Source: Halobaculum sp. MBLA0143 (GTDB taxonomy: Archaea > Halobacteriota > Halobacteria > Halobacteriales > Haloferacaceae). Taken from it: a DNA stretch of 64,000 nt. The number at the start of each line of letters is the position of its first letter. The stretch's first letter is position 1. This document shows, piece after piece, positions 35,249 to 43,198 of this stretch. The notes under the pieces are model-generated. The model saw nothing but the letters and a program-made list of their open reading frames with translations, had not been told where the DNA came from and did no database searches. The position numbers and the translations under genes are program-made. Location: contig NZ_JBGKAC010000001.1 of NCBI RefSeq assembly GCF_041361465.1, positions 1,240,001 to 1,304,000 on the forward strand, in the 5' to 3' direction.

Positions 35249-35971
35249 CTAGTTTCTATATTCATCAGACATTTCTAGGTAGGCCGCGAGGACGGTGTAT
35301 CTGATCCAGTCTTCTTCCAGATTTTCTCTGTTTTTGTTTAATATAGCAAAAATCAGAATAGAACTAATTACATAGGCAACAAGTACTTCAAACGGTCGGA
35401 GTACATTCGCAATCCCGTCGGGGACGTACTCGAACCACAGTCCAACTGCGAGTGACCCGCAGAAGAATCCTAACACGACTGTCCCGACTGTCAGCCCGCG
35501 TGCCAGCAGATACAACGCCTGCATCCGTAGTGCCCGGGTGCGACCACGCTGCTCCACGAAAGAGAGAGTCAGCTTGAGTAACGTGTCGTGTGATTCGAAC
35601 TCGCCACTCAGGACGAACTGGTCCTTGCACAGCTCCCAGAAGTATCTCTCGACATCTGAAATGCGATACCGACACGATTCTCGTTGTCCCCTGATACACA
35701 ACATCAGATTGTCGAAGCCGTGGTCGTCGTCGCTGTGTCCGCCGCCGACTTGGAGTAATTGTCCAACGACGAAGGCAACGCCGATGGTAAACAACACCAG
35801 TGGGAGGCCAACGGGGAGTGTCGCCTCGGAGTCAAACGCCAACTCAAACAACGGAACGGGCCTGACTGTCGCGTACAGGCCAGTGAGAACGTACACCCCT
35901 GGCACGATGTTCGCAAACAGATTGTAGAGGTTGATCGTTCTGATCCCTTGGCTCGTGACGGCACGCTCCAT
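35249..35971 (-). CDS. Membrane protein, unknown function
   Basis: 240 residues. Two helices near the N-terminus (about 15-38 and 52-72) and two near the C-terminus (about 150-175 and 185-210) enclose a soluble, cysteine-containing central part (LMLCIRGQRESCRYR and FWELCKDQF). The central region is helical and charged. Probable first gene of a pair with 34611-35216. Low GC for this genome. No family recognised. Confidence 0.65.
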   Translation of the reverse strand: MERAVTSQGIRTINLYNLFANIVPGVYVLTGLYATVRPVPLFELAFDSEATLPVGLPLVLFTIGVAFVVGQLLQVGGGHSDDDHGFDNLMLCIRGQRESCRYRISDVERYFWELCKDQFVLSGEFESHDTLLKLTLSFVEQRGRTRALRMQALYLLARGLTVGTVVLGFFCGSLAVGLWFEYVPDGIANVLRPFEVLVAYVISSILIFAILNKNRENLEEDWIRYTVLAAYLEMSDEYRN

Positions 35972-36103
35972 CTGCCTCTGCCGCGTTTATCCCCGCGGTA
36001 AAATATTTCGTCTTCGGCGTCTATAGTTGTGCATATTTGAGCAGACAGACTCCATCCGTCCGACGGCGCAAGGACTACACGCCCGGCAGCCCTCCAACGG
36101 TCT

Positions 36104-37063
36104 ATGAGCAGCGAGACGGCAGTCGATCCGCTGACACGCGCGGCAGAGACCGCGGTACACCAGGCGTTAGAGTTAGGCGCCGACGAGTCGCTGGCGGTCG
36201 TTACGGACGACGAGCGGCTGGAGATCGGCGAGGTGCTGTACGACGTGGGCAGCGAGGTGACCGACGACGCGACACTCGTGTGCTACCCTCCCGGGGAGCA
36301 ACACGGGACGGAGCCGCCGGCGCCGGTCGCGGCCGCGATGGCCGAGGCAGACGCCTTCCTCGCGCCGACGACACGGAGTCTGAGCCACACCCGAGCGCGG
36401 TCGGCGGCGACGGACGCCGGCGCGCGCGGAGCGACGCTCCCGGGGATCACCGCCGAGGTGTTCACGACCGGGTTGGACGCCGACTACGACGCCATCGCGG
36501 ATCACTCCCGCGAGATCTACGAGCAGGTGGCCGACGCCGACGAGGTGCGTGTGACGACGGCGGCCGGGACGGACCTCACGGTCGAGGTCGCCGACCGAGA
36601 GTGGTACGAGGACACCGGCGACGTGGGAGACTCCGGCAGCTTCTCGAACCTCCCGGCCGGCGAGGTGTTCACGAGCCCGGCGACGGCCGACGGGACGTAC
36701 GTCGTCGACGGGACGATGATGCCCCACGGACTGCTGACGGAAGAGCTCCGCTTCGAGGTGGAAGACGGACTCGTCACGGAGATCTCCGACGACGACATCC
36801 GCGAGCAGGTGGCGACCGCGGCAGAGGAGGTCGGCGACGCGGCGTACAACCTCGCCGAGCTGGGGATCGGGACGAACGTCGGCGTCGAGACACTCGTGGG
36901 GCACGTCCTGTTGGACGAGAAGGCCGCCGGGACGGTCCACGTCGCCATCGGCGACAACGCCTCCATCGGCGGGGAGACGGAGGCACCGATCCACTTAGAC
37001 GGGATCGTCCGGGAACCGACGGTGTACGCCGACGGCGAACCGGTCACCCTGCCGGAGCCGTAG
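36104..37063 (+). CDS. M29-like (thermophilic-type) aminopeptidase
   Basis: 319 residues. The sequence follows the leucyl aminopeptidase group related to family M29 (COG2309): SFSNLPAGEVFTSP, a late NLAELGIGTN and GTVHVAIGDN, with His and Glu/Asp residues able to bind two metals (for example HLDGIV). It probably releases N-terminal residues from peptides. The next gene, an ATP-grasp ligase, starts one base after its stop plus spacer, so the two are cotranscribed. Confidence 0.82.
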   Translation: MSSETAVDPLTRAAETAVHQALELGADESLAVVTDDERLEIGEVLYDVGSEVTDDATLVCYPPGEQHGTEPPAPVAAAMAEADAFLAPTTRSLSHTRARSAATDAGARGATLPGITAEVFTTGLDADYDAIADHSREIYEQVADADEVRVTTAAGTDLTVEVADREWYEDTGDVGDSGSFSNLPAGEVFTSPATADGTYVVDGTMMPHGLLTEELRFEVEDGLVTEISDDDIREQVATAAEEVGDAAYNLAELGIGTNVGVETLVGHVLLDEKAAGTVHVAIGDNASIGGETEAPIHLDGIVREPTVYADGEPVTLPEP

Positions 37064-37064
37064 C

Positions 37065-37925
37065 GTGCGGCTGGCAGTCACGACCCAGAAGGAGACGTTC
37101 GAGCGGCTGAACGACCACCTCCCGGCGTACGGGATCGAGGTCGTTCCCGTCCAGCCCGAAGAGCGACTGCTGCCGGTCGCGGAGTCGCCGTTCCCGGCGG
37201 TCGACGCCGGCTGGGTGTACCCCTCGCGGCTGATGGAGGGGGCAGTCGTCGACACCCACCTGGGCGTCCCCTGGGTGAACGGTCGGGACGCGATCCTGGC
37301 GTCGCGCAACAAGGCCGGCGTGCTCGCGCGGCTCGCGGCCGCGGACGTGCCGGTGCCGGACACTCGCGTCGTGTCGAACCCCGCGAGCGAGACGGCCGTG
37401 ACCGACGCGGCCGCCGAACTGGGGTGGCCGGTCGTCGTCAAGCCCAATTCCACGACCCGTGGGGTCGGCGTGGCGAAGGTGTCGGAGCCGGACTCCGTCG
37501 CCGGCGTGACGGACTACCTGGATCTGGTCCACGACTACCGCGCGACCGGGGACCGATCGTACCTCCTCCAGGAGTTTCTCCCCGACGCGACGGACTACCG
37601 CGTGATGGTGGTCGGCGGCGAGTACGTCGGCGCGGTCCGGCGACGACTCCCGGCGGACCGCCGCGCCGACGGCGCTTGGAAACACAACGTCCACCGCGGT
37701 GCCGTCGCCGAGGGCGTCGAGTTGGACCCGGAGCTCCGGCGGCTCGCAGAGCGGGCGGCCGCCGTCCTGGGGATCGACCTCCTGGGGGTCGACCTCCTCG
37801 TCACCGACGACCGCGCGGTCGTCTCGGAGACGAACGCCCGCCCGACGGTCGACGACCCCGAGAAGTACGTCGACGACTTCTACGACCGGATCGCCGACTT
37901 GGTCCGGGCGACTGCCGAGGGATGA
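37065..37925 (+). CDS. RimK-type ATP-grasp ligase
   Basis: 286 residues from GTG at 37065, directly behind the aminopeptidase gene. ATP-grasp features are PVVVKPNSTTRGVGVAKV (P-loop-like, about 124-141), LLQEFLPDATDYRVMVVGG and the metal site VVSETNARPTVDDPEKY near the C-terminus. The family joins an acid to an amine (RimK, LysX, glutathione synthase and relatives). The substrate cannot be read from sequence; pairing with an aminopeptidase suggests a peptide or amino acid substrate. Confidence 0.85.
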   Translation: MRLAVTTQKETFERLNDHLPAYGIEVVPVQPEERLLPVAESPFPAVDAGWVYPSRLMEGAVVDTHLGVPWVNGRDAILASRNKAGVLARLAAADVPVPDTRVVSNPASETAVTDAAAELGWPVVVKPNSTTRGVGVAKVSEPDSVAGVTDYLDLVHDYRATGDRSYLLQEFLPDATDYRVMVVGGEYVGAVRRRLPADRRADGAWKHNVHRGAVAEGVELDPELRRLAERAAAVLGIDLLGVDLLVTDDRAVVSETNARPTVDDPEKYVDDFYDRIADLVRATAEG

Positions 37926-38003
37926 GACTCCCCGGCGCTGTCCGACTCGTGCACGACTGGAGAGCCGCCGGGGTTGAACCCCGTTCGGCTCTCCGAGGTC
38001 GGC

Positions 38004-38993
38004 ATGGACGGCTACGTCACGCCGAACGGGCGGACAGTCGAGGCTGCCGCGGACGCGACGGAGCTGGTGGGTGACACGCCGTTGCTCGCGCTGGAGGAAG
38101 CGGCGCCGAACCTCTTCGCCAAGGTGGAGTCGTTCAACCCCTACTCCGTCAAGGATCGAATCGCCCGAGAGATGGTTGACCGCGCCGAGGCTGAGGGAGT
38201 CGTCGACGACGACAGCACGCTCGTCGAGCCCACCTCCGGCAACACCGGAATCGGACTCGCGTTCGTCGCGGCCGTGCGGGGCTACGACTGCGTGTTGGTC
38301 GTGCCCGAGTCGGCGAGCGTCGAGCGGCGGCAGCTGGCCCGCGGGCTCGGCGCGACCGTCGAGGTGGTGCCGGCCGAGGCGGGCGTGGAGGGTGCCCGCG
38401 AGCGGGTCGAAGAGATTGTCGCCGACAGAGCGGACGCCGTCCGGCTCGGCCAGTTCGAGAACGAGGCCAACCCCGCGGCCCACCGCCGGACGACCGGCCC
38501 GGAGATCTGGCGGGCGACCACCGGCGGGGTAGACGCCCTCGTCGCCGGCGTCGGCACGGGCGGGACGATCACGGGCACCGCGCGCCACCTGAAGCAGGAC
38601 CGCGACCGCGACGTGCGGACGGTCGCGGTGGAGCCGGCGGCGTCACCGTTGCTGTCGGCCGGCGAGACCGACGATCACGGAATTCAGGGGATCGGCCCGT
38701 CGTCCGTGCCGGAGACGCTCGACACCTCCGTGATCGACGAGGCTCGGACGGTGACACGCGAGCGGGCGGTCGAGCGGGCGCGGTGGCTCGGCCGCGAGAC
38801 GGGCGTGCTCACGGGGCTCTCGGGCGGCGCGGCGACGGCGGCGGCCGTCGAGGTCGCCCGCGAACAGCCGGACGAACTGACGGTCGTTGTTCTCCCGGAC
38901 ACCGGCGAGCGGTACCTCTCGACGGATCTGTTCGAGTTCGAGACCGACGACGAACGGACGGAGCCGACAGGAGAGGCGGGTCGACCGTCGTGA
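38004..38993 (+). CDS. cysK: Cysteine synthase / PLP-dependent beta-synthase
   Basis: 329 residues from ATG at 38004, preceded by GAGGTC. The PLP lysine is in ESFNPYSVKDRIA, phosphate is held by GTGGT, and the substrate loop is TSGNTG; all fit the cysteine synthase/cystathionine beta-synthase fold II family. It would make cysteine from O-acetyl- or O-phosphoserine and sulfide. Which donor is used cannot be told. No CBS domain follows. It lies 78 nt after the ATP-grasp gene. Confidence 0.9.
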   Translation: MDGYVTPNGRTVEAAADATELVGDTPLLALEEAAPNLFAKVESFNPYSVKDRIAREMVDRAEAEGVVDDDSTLVEPTSGNTGIGLAFVAAVRGYDCVLVVPESASVERRQLARGLGATVEVVPAEAGVEGARERVEEIVADRADAVRLGQFENEANPAAHRRTTGPEIWRATTGGVDALVAGVGTGGTITGTARHLKQDRDRDVRTVAVEPAASPLLSAGETDDHGIQGIGPSSVPETLDTSVIDEARTVTRERAVERARWLGRETGVLTGLSGGAATAAAVEVAREQPDELTVVVLPDTGERYLSTDLFEFETDDERTEPTGEAGRPS

Positions 38994-39005
38994 GTGTCGT
39001 CTCGG

Positions 39006-39374
39006 CTATAGGTCGATGCTGGCGGAGTCGTCCACCGCGTCGAACGTCACCTGCAGCACGCCGTTGTTGTACGAGGCGTCCGCGGAGTGCTCGTCGACGC
39101 GAGTCGGGAGCCGAACCCGTTCCTCGTACTGGCGCGTCTCCCCGTTGGCCGCCAGGGTGAGCGTCTCTCCGTCGCACTTGAGGTCGATGCTCTCTTTGTC
39201 CACCCCCGGGAGGTCCGCGACGACTCGGACCTCGTCGTCACTCTCGTAGGTGGAGACGTGCGTCTCCGAGCCGAAGCCGGCGTCGGCTGCGCCGTCGGGT
39301 CCGGCCATCCCGTTCATCATCCGCTCAATCTCGTCGAAGATATCCCCGAACGGATCGTCACGATCATCCCGCAT
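39006..39374 (-). CDS. hsp20: Hsp20/alpha-crystallin small heat-shock protein
   Basis: 122 residues. An N-terminal segment (DPFGDIFDEIERMMNGMAG) precedes the alpha-crystallin core, which includes VVADLPGVDKESIDLKC and the NGVLQVTF signature. The C-terminal IxI motif is weak (ASIDL). It acts as an ATP-independent holdase. A TATA-like CTTTTGAG on the minus strand is about 27 nt upstream. It converges on cysK. Confidence 0.9.
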   Translation of the reverse strand: MRDDRDDPFGDIFDEIERMMNGMAGPDGAADAGFGSETHVSTYESDDEVRVVADLPGVDKESIDLKCDGETLTLAANGETRQYEERVRLPTRVDEHSADASYNNGVLQVTFDAVDDSASIDL

Positions 39375-39516
39375 ACACGAGTGGATACGTCTCTCACCCT
39401 CAAAAGCCTTCTCTCGGTGCGCCGGCCGTCACCGGCGGCGTCGCGGCTCGTTCGGGACGCTCGGCCACGGCGACTGCCCGGGTCGCGTTCACGGCCCACC
39501 GTGAGAACTGAGCCCG

Positions 39517-39920
39517 ATGTCCCCACCCAGACGGCGTCTGCCCGACGTAGTCGCCCGTCTCGACCGGGACTACACGGTCGATCTGGACCCTCACCCGGGG
39601 CACCGTGCCGCGCCGCTGGCGTGGGTCCAGGCGTGGGCTCACGAGGCCGACCGCGTGGACGTGTGGGCGACCGGGAACCGACTCCTGGCCCGCGAGGCCC
39701 GCGTCCCGGACTGGACCACCGCGGGCGCAGTCTGGAACCGATGTCACGACGATGGCGTGATCGACGCGCACGACGACGCAGACGGTGAGCTGTGTCGTGT
39801 CCACCCGGAGTGGGTGGACTCTGCCCGGTCGAAGGAGCGTGCGACGCCGTCGTGGACTCGCCTCGGTTCGTCGTCGACGATCACGACCTCTCGGGGTCTG
39901 CGGGCGACACGGAGGCCTAG
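39517..39920 (+). pseudogene. Unknown haloarchaeal protein, frame disrupted near 39828
   Basis: From ATG 39517 the protein looks typical and acidic up to about residue 103 (PEWVDSA). The frame then turns Arg/Ser/Thr-rich, which is not haloarchaeal coding style. A different frame, offset by two, takes over at 39828 with VEGACDAVVDSPRFVVDDHD and ends at TAG 39918-39920. This points to a one-base deletion (or sequencing error) near CCCGG at 39824-39828. The intact protein would be about 134 residues. After that, in the original frame, a further 60 residues to 40119 (DDPVAFHRPAPVRAVDAE) again look coding. No family recognised. Confidence 0.6.
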
Positions 39921-40116
39921 AACCACGAGGCGCCGTGGGCGCTCCGTGATCGGTGCGGACGGCACCGCGCCGCTCCCGCAGCCTCCCGCCGACGGCCGGG
40001 GGGCGGATCAGTCGACCGTCGACGACCCCGTCGCGTTCCACCGCCCGGCGCCGGTCCGGGCCGTCGACGCGGAGACCTGGGAACACCCCGCGTCCGAACG
40101 GCCGTTCCCCGGGCCG

Positions 40117-40225
40117 TGAGTGAGTAGGTGAGTGTGTGGGTGGGTGAGTGGGTGAGTGGGTGAGTGGGTGAGTGTGTAAATGAGTGTGTGGGTGAGTGAG
40201 TGGGTGAGTGTGTAGACGAGTGAGC
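40117..40225 (+). repeat. Degenerate GTGA/GTGG simple repeat, about 110 bp
   Basis: Starts with the TGA at the end of the disrupted region and continues as GTGAGTGG and GTGAGTGT units, with a few interruptions such as TGTAAATG. Almost no C on this strand, so it is a strongly strand-biased microsatellite-like tract. It is unlike anything else in the window. Confidence 0.85.
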
Positions 40226-40323
40226 GACCCGTGTGACGCCGTGTGTCGGCGCCCAGCGCCTGCCCGCGCCGTCTCCGTGCCCAACCCAAAGAGGCTTGCC
40301 TCGCGGTCCCGAACCGAAATCCG

Positions 40324-40551
40324 ATGCGTGATCGGTACAAGGAGTTGATGCTCCGTAGCTTCAAGGACGCGATGGACGTGGTCGACGAGTACAACGAGTG
40401 GGCCGCAGACGCCTTCGACAGTGCTCCGCCCGTCCCGCCGCAGGCCGTCCCGCAGGTGGCGATGGCGCTGTACCAGTCCCGGGTGATGGACGGCTGGGGC
40501 GGCGACGGCGGGTTCGACATCCCGGAGTTCGACGACAAGATGTTCGAGTGA
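40324..40551 (+). CDS. Small conserved-looking haloarchaeal protein, unknown
   Basis: 75 residues from ATG 40324: RDRYKELMLRSFKDAMDVVD, then a Pro-rich centre (PPVPPQAVPQ) and an acidic end (DIPEFDDKMFE). Well-formed acidic composition makes it likely real. No membrane helix or metal motif. It stands alone downstream of the simple repeat. Confidence 0.65.
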   Translation: MRDRYKELMLRSFKDAMDVVDEYNEWAADAFDSAPPVPPQAVPQVAMALYQSRVMDGWGGDGGFDIPEFDDKMFE

Positions 40552-40699
40552 CGCGGAGACGAGGCCTCGGTGGCTGGGCGATTCTCACGACGGATCTCTC
40601 GACAGCGACGGAGACTGTGCACTCGGCACGCGACGCGTCCACGACCGCGTCGGTCGATAGATCCGAGCTGCTATCACGGCGTCTGGCGAGTGTCGTAGT

Positions 40700-41164
40700 G
40701 TGAAGCGGAGAACACTCCTCGGGTCGGTCGTCACCGCCGGGGTCGCGAGCGCGGGGTGTGGGCGCCGACCCAGTCGCACGGGACGCGGTGGACGCCAGGG
40801 CGGCGAGAGTGCGCCCGCGTCGGCGACGCCGACCGAGACGGCGACCGGGACGCCGACCGACCGACCGAACCCGTACCCGGACGCTTGGGCGTACGACCCG
40901 CGCACCGAGATGGTGATCTTGACTGCAGAGGGCACTGTCGAGCAGTTCGGCGTCACGATCGCCGGCGAGGCGCTCAACGCGAGTGACACGGCGTACGACT
41001 ACGTCTCGCTGCAGTTCGGACTGTTCGACGAGACGGACGCCAAGCTCGGGTCTGCGCTCGACAACGTGAGCAACCTCGACGCCGGCCAGCGGTGGCGTTT
41101 CGAAGCCTTCGGGACGGCGGACGACGCCGAGACGTTCAGCATCGAAGAGATAACCGTGTACTGA
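40700..41164 (+). CDS. Tat lipoprotein with FxLYD-like domain
   Basis: 154 residues from GTG 40700. The signal is KRRTLLGSVVTAGVASAGCG: twin arginine, hydrophobic core and a lipobox ending in AGC (Cys20), so it should be exported by Tat and anchored by lipid. A Thr/Pro linker (ATPTETATGTPTDRP) follows, then a single beta domain with VTIAGEALNASDTAYDYVSL and LDAGQRWRFEAFG, matching the FxLYD fold found in many haloarchaeal lipoproteins. Role unknown. No partner gene. Confidence 0.8.
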   Translation: MKRRTLLGSVVTAGVASAGCGRRPSRTGRGGRQGGESAPASATPTETATGTPTDRPNPYPDAWAYDPRTEMVILTAEGTVEQFGVTIAGEALNASDTAYDYVSLQFGLFDETDAKLGSALDNVSNLDAGQRWRFEAFGTADDAETFSIEEITVY

Positions 41165-41513
41165 TCACTCGGGCGGACGCGGACGGGGACCTCGACACTG
41201 CTCCGCCGGCCCGTTCTCGATTCTGTCGTCGTCCTACGCTCCCGGTCGAGTGCTCGACTCTACTACTCGGCAAACCCGGCAGGAATCGTGCCGGGAGACA
41301 CGGGTTCCTCGCGCGCCTCCCACTCCGTCTCGTCCCCGTGATCGTCGTCACGGGTGCCTCGACTTACGTCCACGGTGACGTCTCGAGCGCGCTTCAGGTT
41401 CACCGTCGACTCGTGCGCGGCGACAGGCTCGGGGAACGCCACACAGTCCCCGAGCGGCGTGACAGACTCCTGTGGCGTGTTCTCGGGGGTGTCGACCCCC
41501 AGGAGCGGTGCGT
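41165..41513. other. Gene-free stretch with a perfect hairpin
   Basis: No convincing gene on either strand. The only structure seen is CCCGGCA at 41275-41281 and TGCCGGG at 41289-41295, a perfect 7-bp stem with a 7-nt loop. It is not followed by a T-run, so a terminator for the lipoprotein gene is possible but not supported. Confidence 0.5.
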
Positions 41514-41966
41514 TCAGTCCGCTGCGCCGGGGGTCCGCGCCGGCGACGCCGGCGGGGTCTCGACGGCCGTGAACAACAGCGACGACAGCGCGTTGAGTGC
41601 GTCGTCGCGTTCGGCCGCGGTGAGGACGTACTCCTCCGCCGGAACACCGGCCTCCAGCGCGCGCGACTCGGGCACCTCGCCCTCGGGGACGACGGTCGCC
41701 GACTCCAGATCCGCCATCGCCTCCGCGACGGCGGTCACGAGCGCCGGGGTCCGCTCCCCGTCGCCGCGGTCGTTGTCGAGCCGCCGCTGGGTCTCGACAC
41801 AGAGTGTCACCAGTTCCTCGATCCGCGTCTCCGGCAGCTTCGTGTTCCGCAGGCTGTCGATGGATGCGCCGTAGTCCGACAGCAGTCGCTCCCGGGAGAT
41901 CTGGGTCGATTCGTCCGGCTGGGTCGCGCCGTCACGCTTTTGTGACGGAGAATCGTTCGAACACAT
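41514..41966 (-). CDS. Helical protein of unknown function
   Basis: 150 residues from ATG 41966 (CSNDSPSQKRDG). It looks all-helical with an acidic surface: ISRERLLSDYGASIDSLR, a central VETQRRLDNDRGDGER and AEEYVLTAAERDDALNAL. The C-terminal tail is Pro/Ala-rich. No motif or membrane segment. No family recognised. Confidence 0.65.
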   Translation of the reverse strand: MCSNDSPSQKRDGATQPDESTQISRERLLSDYGASIDSLRNTKLPETRIEELVTLCVETQRRLDNDRGDGERTPALVTAVAEAMADLESATVVPEGEVPESRALEAGVPAEEYVLTAAERDDALNALSSLLFTAVETPPASPARTPGAAD

Positions 41967-42182
41967 GTCGTGTGAAGGCCGCACGACACGCAGGGTGAGG
42001 GTGTTAGGCCACCCTCGCCACCTTTACCGCAGTGACGACGCCCGCGTGTCGTATCCGGAATGTAGTCCTAGCCACCGATATAGTTTATTGTTTTATAGAT
42101 ATGGATAAGTCTTCGAAGGAAAGCGGGGTTCGTGGGGGGCGAGGGCGTCACCTATTCGTCCGTCGCGGTCGGACGATGCGGT

Positions 42183-42428
42183 ATGTCCCGGCTGGATCTC
42201 TCCGACGGCTTCGATGTCCACGACCACCGTTCGAAGCTGAAGCTGCTGAAACAGGACGAGAACTCGATGCAGCTCCAGAACCGCGACGACGTGGGGTGTG
42301 CCGCCTGCGGGCGCGTCTTCCAGCGGCTGTTCGTCACGAGCGACGAGACGGTGACGTTCGACAGCGCGCCCAGCGGGCCGGTGTGTGTGGCGCGGACGGA
42401 CGAGCAGATTCTCGTGTTCGCGCACTGA
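42183..42428 (+). CDS. Small protein with one CxxC knuckle (DUF7385-like)
   Basis: 81 residues from ATG 42183. A helix-forming start (SRLDLSDGFDVHDHRSKLKL) is followed by DVGCAACGRVFQRLFV, a lone CxxC, and a beta-rich end (PSGPVCVARTDEQILVF). This resembles the haloarchaeal small proteins named DUF7385 or 'flagella cluster protein', from memory only. With one knuckle, zinc binding would need a dimer or the later Cys. AT-rich DNA at 42070-42115 may hold its promoter. Confidence 0.65.
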   Translation: MSRLDLSDGFDVHDHRSKLKLLKQDENSMQLQNRDDVGCAACGRVFQRLFVTSDETVTFDSAPSGPVCVARTDEQILVFAH

Positions 42429-42430
42429 GG

Positions 42431-43198
42431 TCAGTCGTCCGACTCGGAACTCGAACCGGAGTCGGACCCTTCGTCAACCTCCCAACTGCTCCAGGACCTC
42501 TGTGGTCCCGTGTTCTCCTCGAGCATTCTACGCAGGAGTTCGTAGTTCGCCCGCAGAATCCCCACCATCTCATCCGACTGGAGATCACGGTGGTATGCTG
42601 TGAAGACGCCACGCTTCTTGAACCCCTGTTTCAGAGTCTGGCTTTCGGGGTTCAACTCCATCCTCAGTCTGCGCCGTTCCTCGTCCTCGTGACGCTCGTA
42701 GGCGTCGGTTCCCATGACATCCCCCCGGTCCTCGATCGTGATCGACTCTGGCTCCATCCGACCACTGGGAAGGAACTTCACCTCAAGCAGATCGTCTGCT
42801 TGCGCCTCGGCCATCTTCATCGCGGAGGATATAAACTCCTCAGTTTCGAGCACGATGCCGTCTGTGAACTCACGCTCGAACATGTCCACCATCGACTCTC
42901 GGTAGTCGTTGGTGGAGGCAGTCTCGACGAAGAACAGGTTCCCTCCCAGAACGCCCATCAGGCGCTTCTCGCACTTCGGCACCTGTTCGGTGCCGTCAAG
43001 CTTCTCGACCTCCTCCGTTCTCCAGTTCCCATACTTGAAGTACGCTGTATCGTCTGAAGGGACGTTCAGCGTCTCTGGTATGGCACCCTGACCGCTCTCT
43101 TCATCACCCTCCCTGATCGACCACTCGCGGACCACCTCCTCAATGTTGTCGAGGGCGAGGTTCTCCTGTGGAACCCGTGCGAATTTGAAGCTAACCAT
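42431..43198 (-). CDS. Partner of the ATPase/winged-helix protein, unknown function
   Basis: 255 residues. ATG at 43198 lies inside the end of the ATPase gene (8-nt overlap), so translation is coupled. The protein is mixed alpha/beta: FKFARVPQENLALDNIEEVV, a central LMGVLGGNLFFVETAS, and ADDLLEVKFLPSG. The C-terminus is an acidic Ser/Asp tail (DSGSSSESDD). No catalytic motif. Composition is AT-richer than the core genome. The pair looks like an accessory cassette; the role could be regulatory or defensive, but nothing here proves either. Confidence 0.7.
   Translation of the reverse strand: MVSFKFARVPQENLALDNIEEVVREWSIREGDEESGQGAIPETLNVPSDDTAYFKYGNWRTEEVEKLDGTEQVPKCEKRLMGVLGGNLFFVETASTNDYRESMVDMFEREFTDGIVLETEEFISSAMKMAEAQADDLLEVKFLPSGRMEPESITIEDRGDVMGTDAYERHEDEERRRLRMELNPESQTLKQGFKKRGVFTAYHRDLQSDEMVGILRANYELLRRMLEENTGPQRSWSSWEVDEGSDSGSSSESDD

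Noticed and set aside
41200-41300. tRNA-like stretch on the minus strand with a perfect 7-bp stem and 7-nt loop
   Set aside because: The loop CGATTCC lacks T33 and there is no T-arm or acceptor stem around it.
42032-43057. Plus-strand open frame starting in AT-rich DNA
   Set aside because: It has no acidic character and overlaps the well-formed minus-strand partner gene and the small CxxC protein.
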